Positions 11,741 to 11,795 of a stretch of DNA of 11,795 nt are shown piece by piece (positions within the stretch are counted from its first letter, which is position 1; each line of letters starts with the position of its first letter). The notes beneath the pieces were generated by a model. That model was not told the origin of the DNA, searched no databases, and saw only the letters and a program-made list of their open reading frames with translations. Source of the stretch: Streptomyces sp. NRRL F-6492 (GTDB lineage Bacteria > Actinomycetota > Actinomycetes > Streptomycetales > Streptomycetaceae); assembly GCF_001280125.1 (NCBI RefSeq), contig NZ_LGEG01000040.1:1-11795 (forward strand). Direction: 5' to 3'. The translations under genes were made by a program, and so were the position numbers.

Positions 11741-11795
11741 ATGTCCCGACGCAAGACCCGCCCCCGCACCTCCCCGGCCCCCGCCGCTCCCGCCG
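11741..11795 (+). CDS. 5' fragment of a rightward gene, cut by the window edge
   Basis: Only 18 full codons are visible, beginning MSRRKTRPRTSPAPAAPA, a basic then Pro/Ala-rich start that does not identify a family. The ATG at 11741 is supported by GACAAT (11729-11734), a -10-like hexamer 6 nt upstream, or alternatively by GGGGGA (11725-11730) as a Shine-Dalgarno spaced 10 nt. It would diverge from the GH4 gene with an 88-nt gap. No stop occurs in the visible part. It is reported as a probable partial gene only. Confidence 0.45.
   Translation, partial: MSRRKTRPRTSPAPAAPA

Noticed and set aside
1..11795. CRISPR arrays, insertion sequences, prophage or integrase genes, riboswitches
   Set aside because: I looked for regularly spaced repeats, transposase or integrase motifs, att-like repeats at the tRNA, and known riboswitch signatures, and saw none.

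Overview
The window is very GC-rich. Its coding regions are full of GC-ending codons, and several families in it are typical of Streptomyces: DUF397 and DUF5753 regulators, a DUF574 methyltransferase, a class F sortase and M64 peptidase architecture. It reads as chromosomal DNA of a Streptomyces or close relative. No database search was possible, so family names rest on motifs read by eye.

Layout, left to right. Bases 1-113 hold nothing I can support. At 126-1027 (+) a YecD-like isochorismatase-fold protein overlaps by 4 nt a small thioredoxin-like [2Fe-2S] ferredoxin, and a strong hairpin terminator follows. At 1217-2182 (+) there is a stand-alone FabH-like ketoacyl-ACP synthase III with its own leader and terminator. 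At 2350-3800 (+) a secreted, C-terminally anchored protein is followed by a class F sortase, with a large hairpin between them. A gene-poor stretch (3801-4123) leads into tRNA-Leu(GAG) at 4124-4208. A perfect 16-bp hairpin after the tRNA also lies at the end of the convergent methyltransferase gene (4261-4971, -).

The centre (5006-8236) is a WhiJ/AbaA-type regulatory island of the kind Streptomyces carries in many copies. Leftward run an anti-sigma-like HATPase and an unrecognised Trp-rich protein. Rightward run an XRE/DUF5753 regulator, a DUF397 protein starting immediately after it, and a DUF574 SAM-dependent methyltransferase. The 216-bp divergent region holds two abutting inverted repeats. 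One contains -35-like hexamers on both strands, so the regulator probably controls both arms, including its own gene.

The right part holds a secreted M64-family metallopeptidase (8301-10196, -). It has duplicated Ig-like domains and the only in-frame TTA codon I found in the window, at codon 3, which predicts bldA dependence. A GH4 NAD-dependent glycosidase (10309-11652, -) follows, and a truncated rightward reading frame starts at 11741. Several genes here have a -10-like hexamer 6-8 nt before the start codon and little or no Shine-Dalgarno, which suggests leaderless transcripts.
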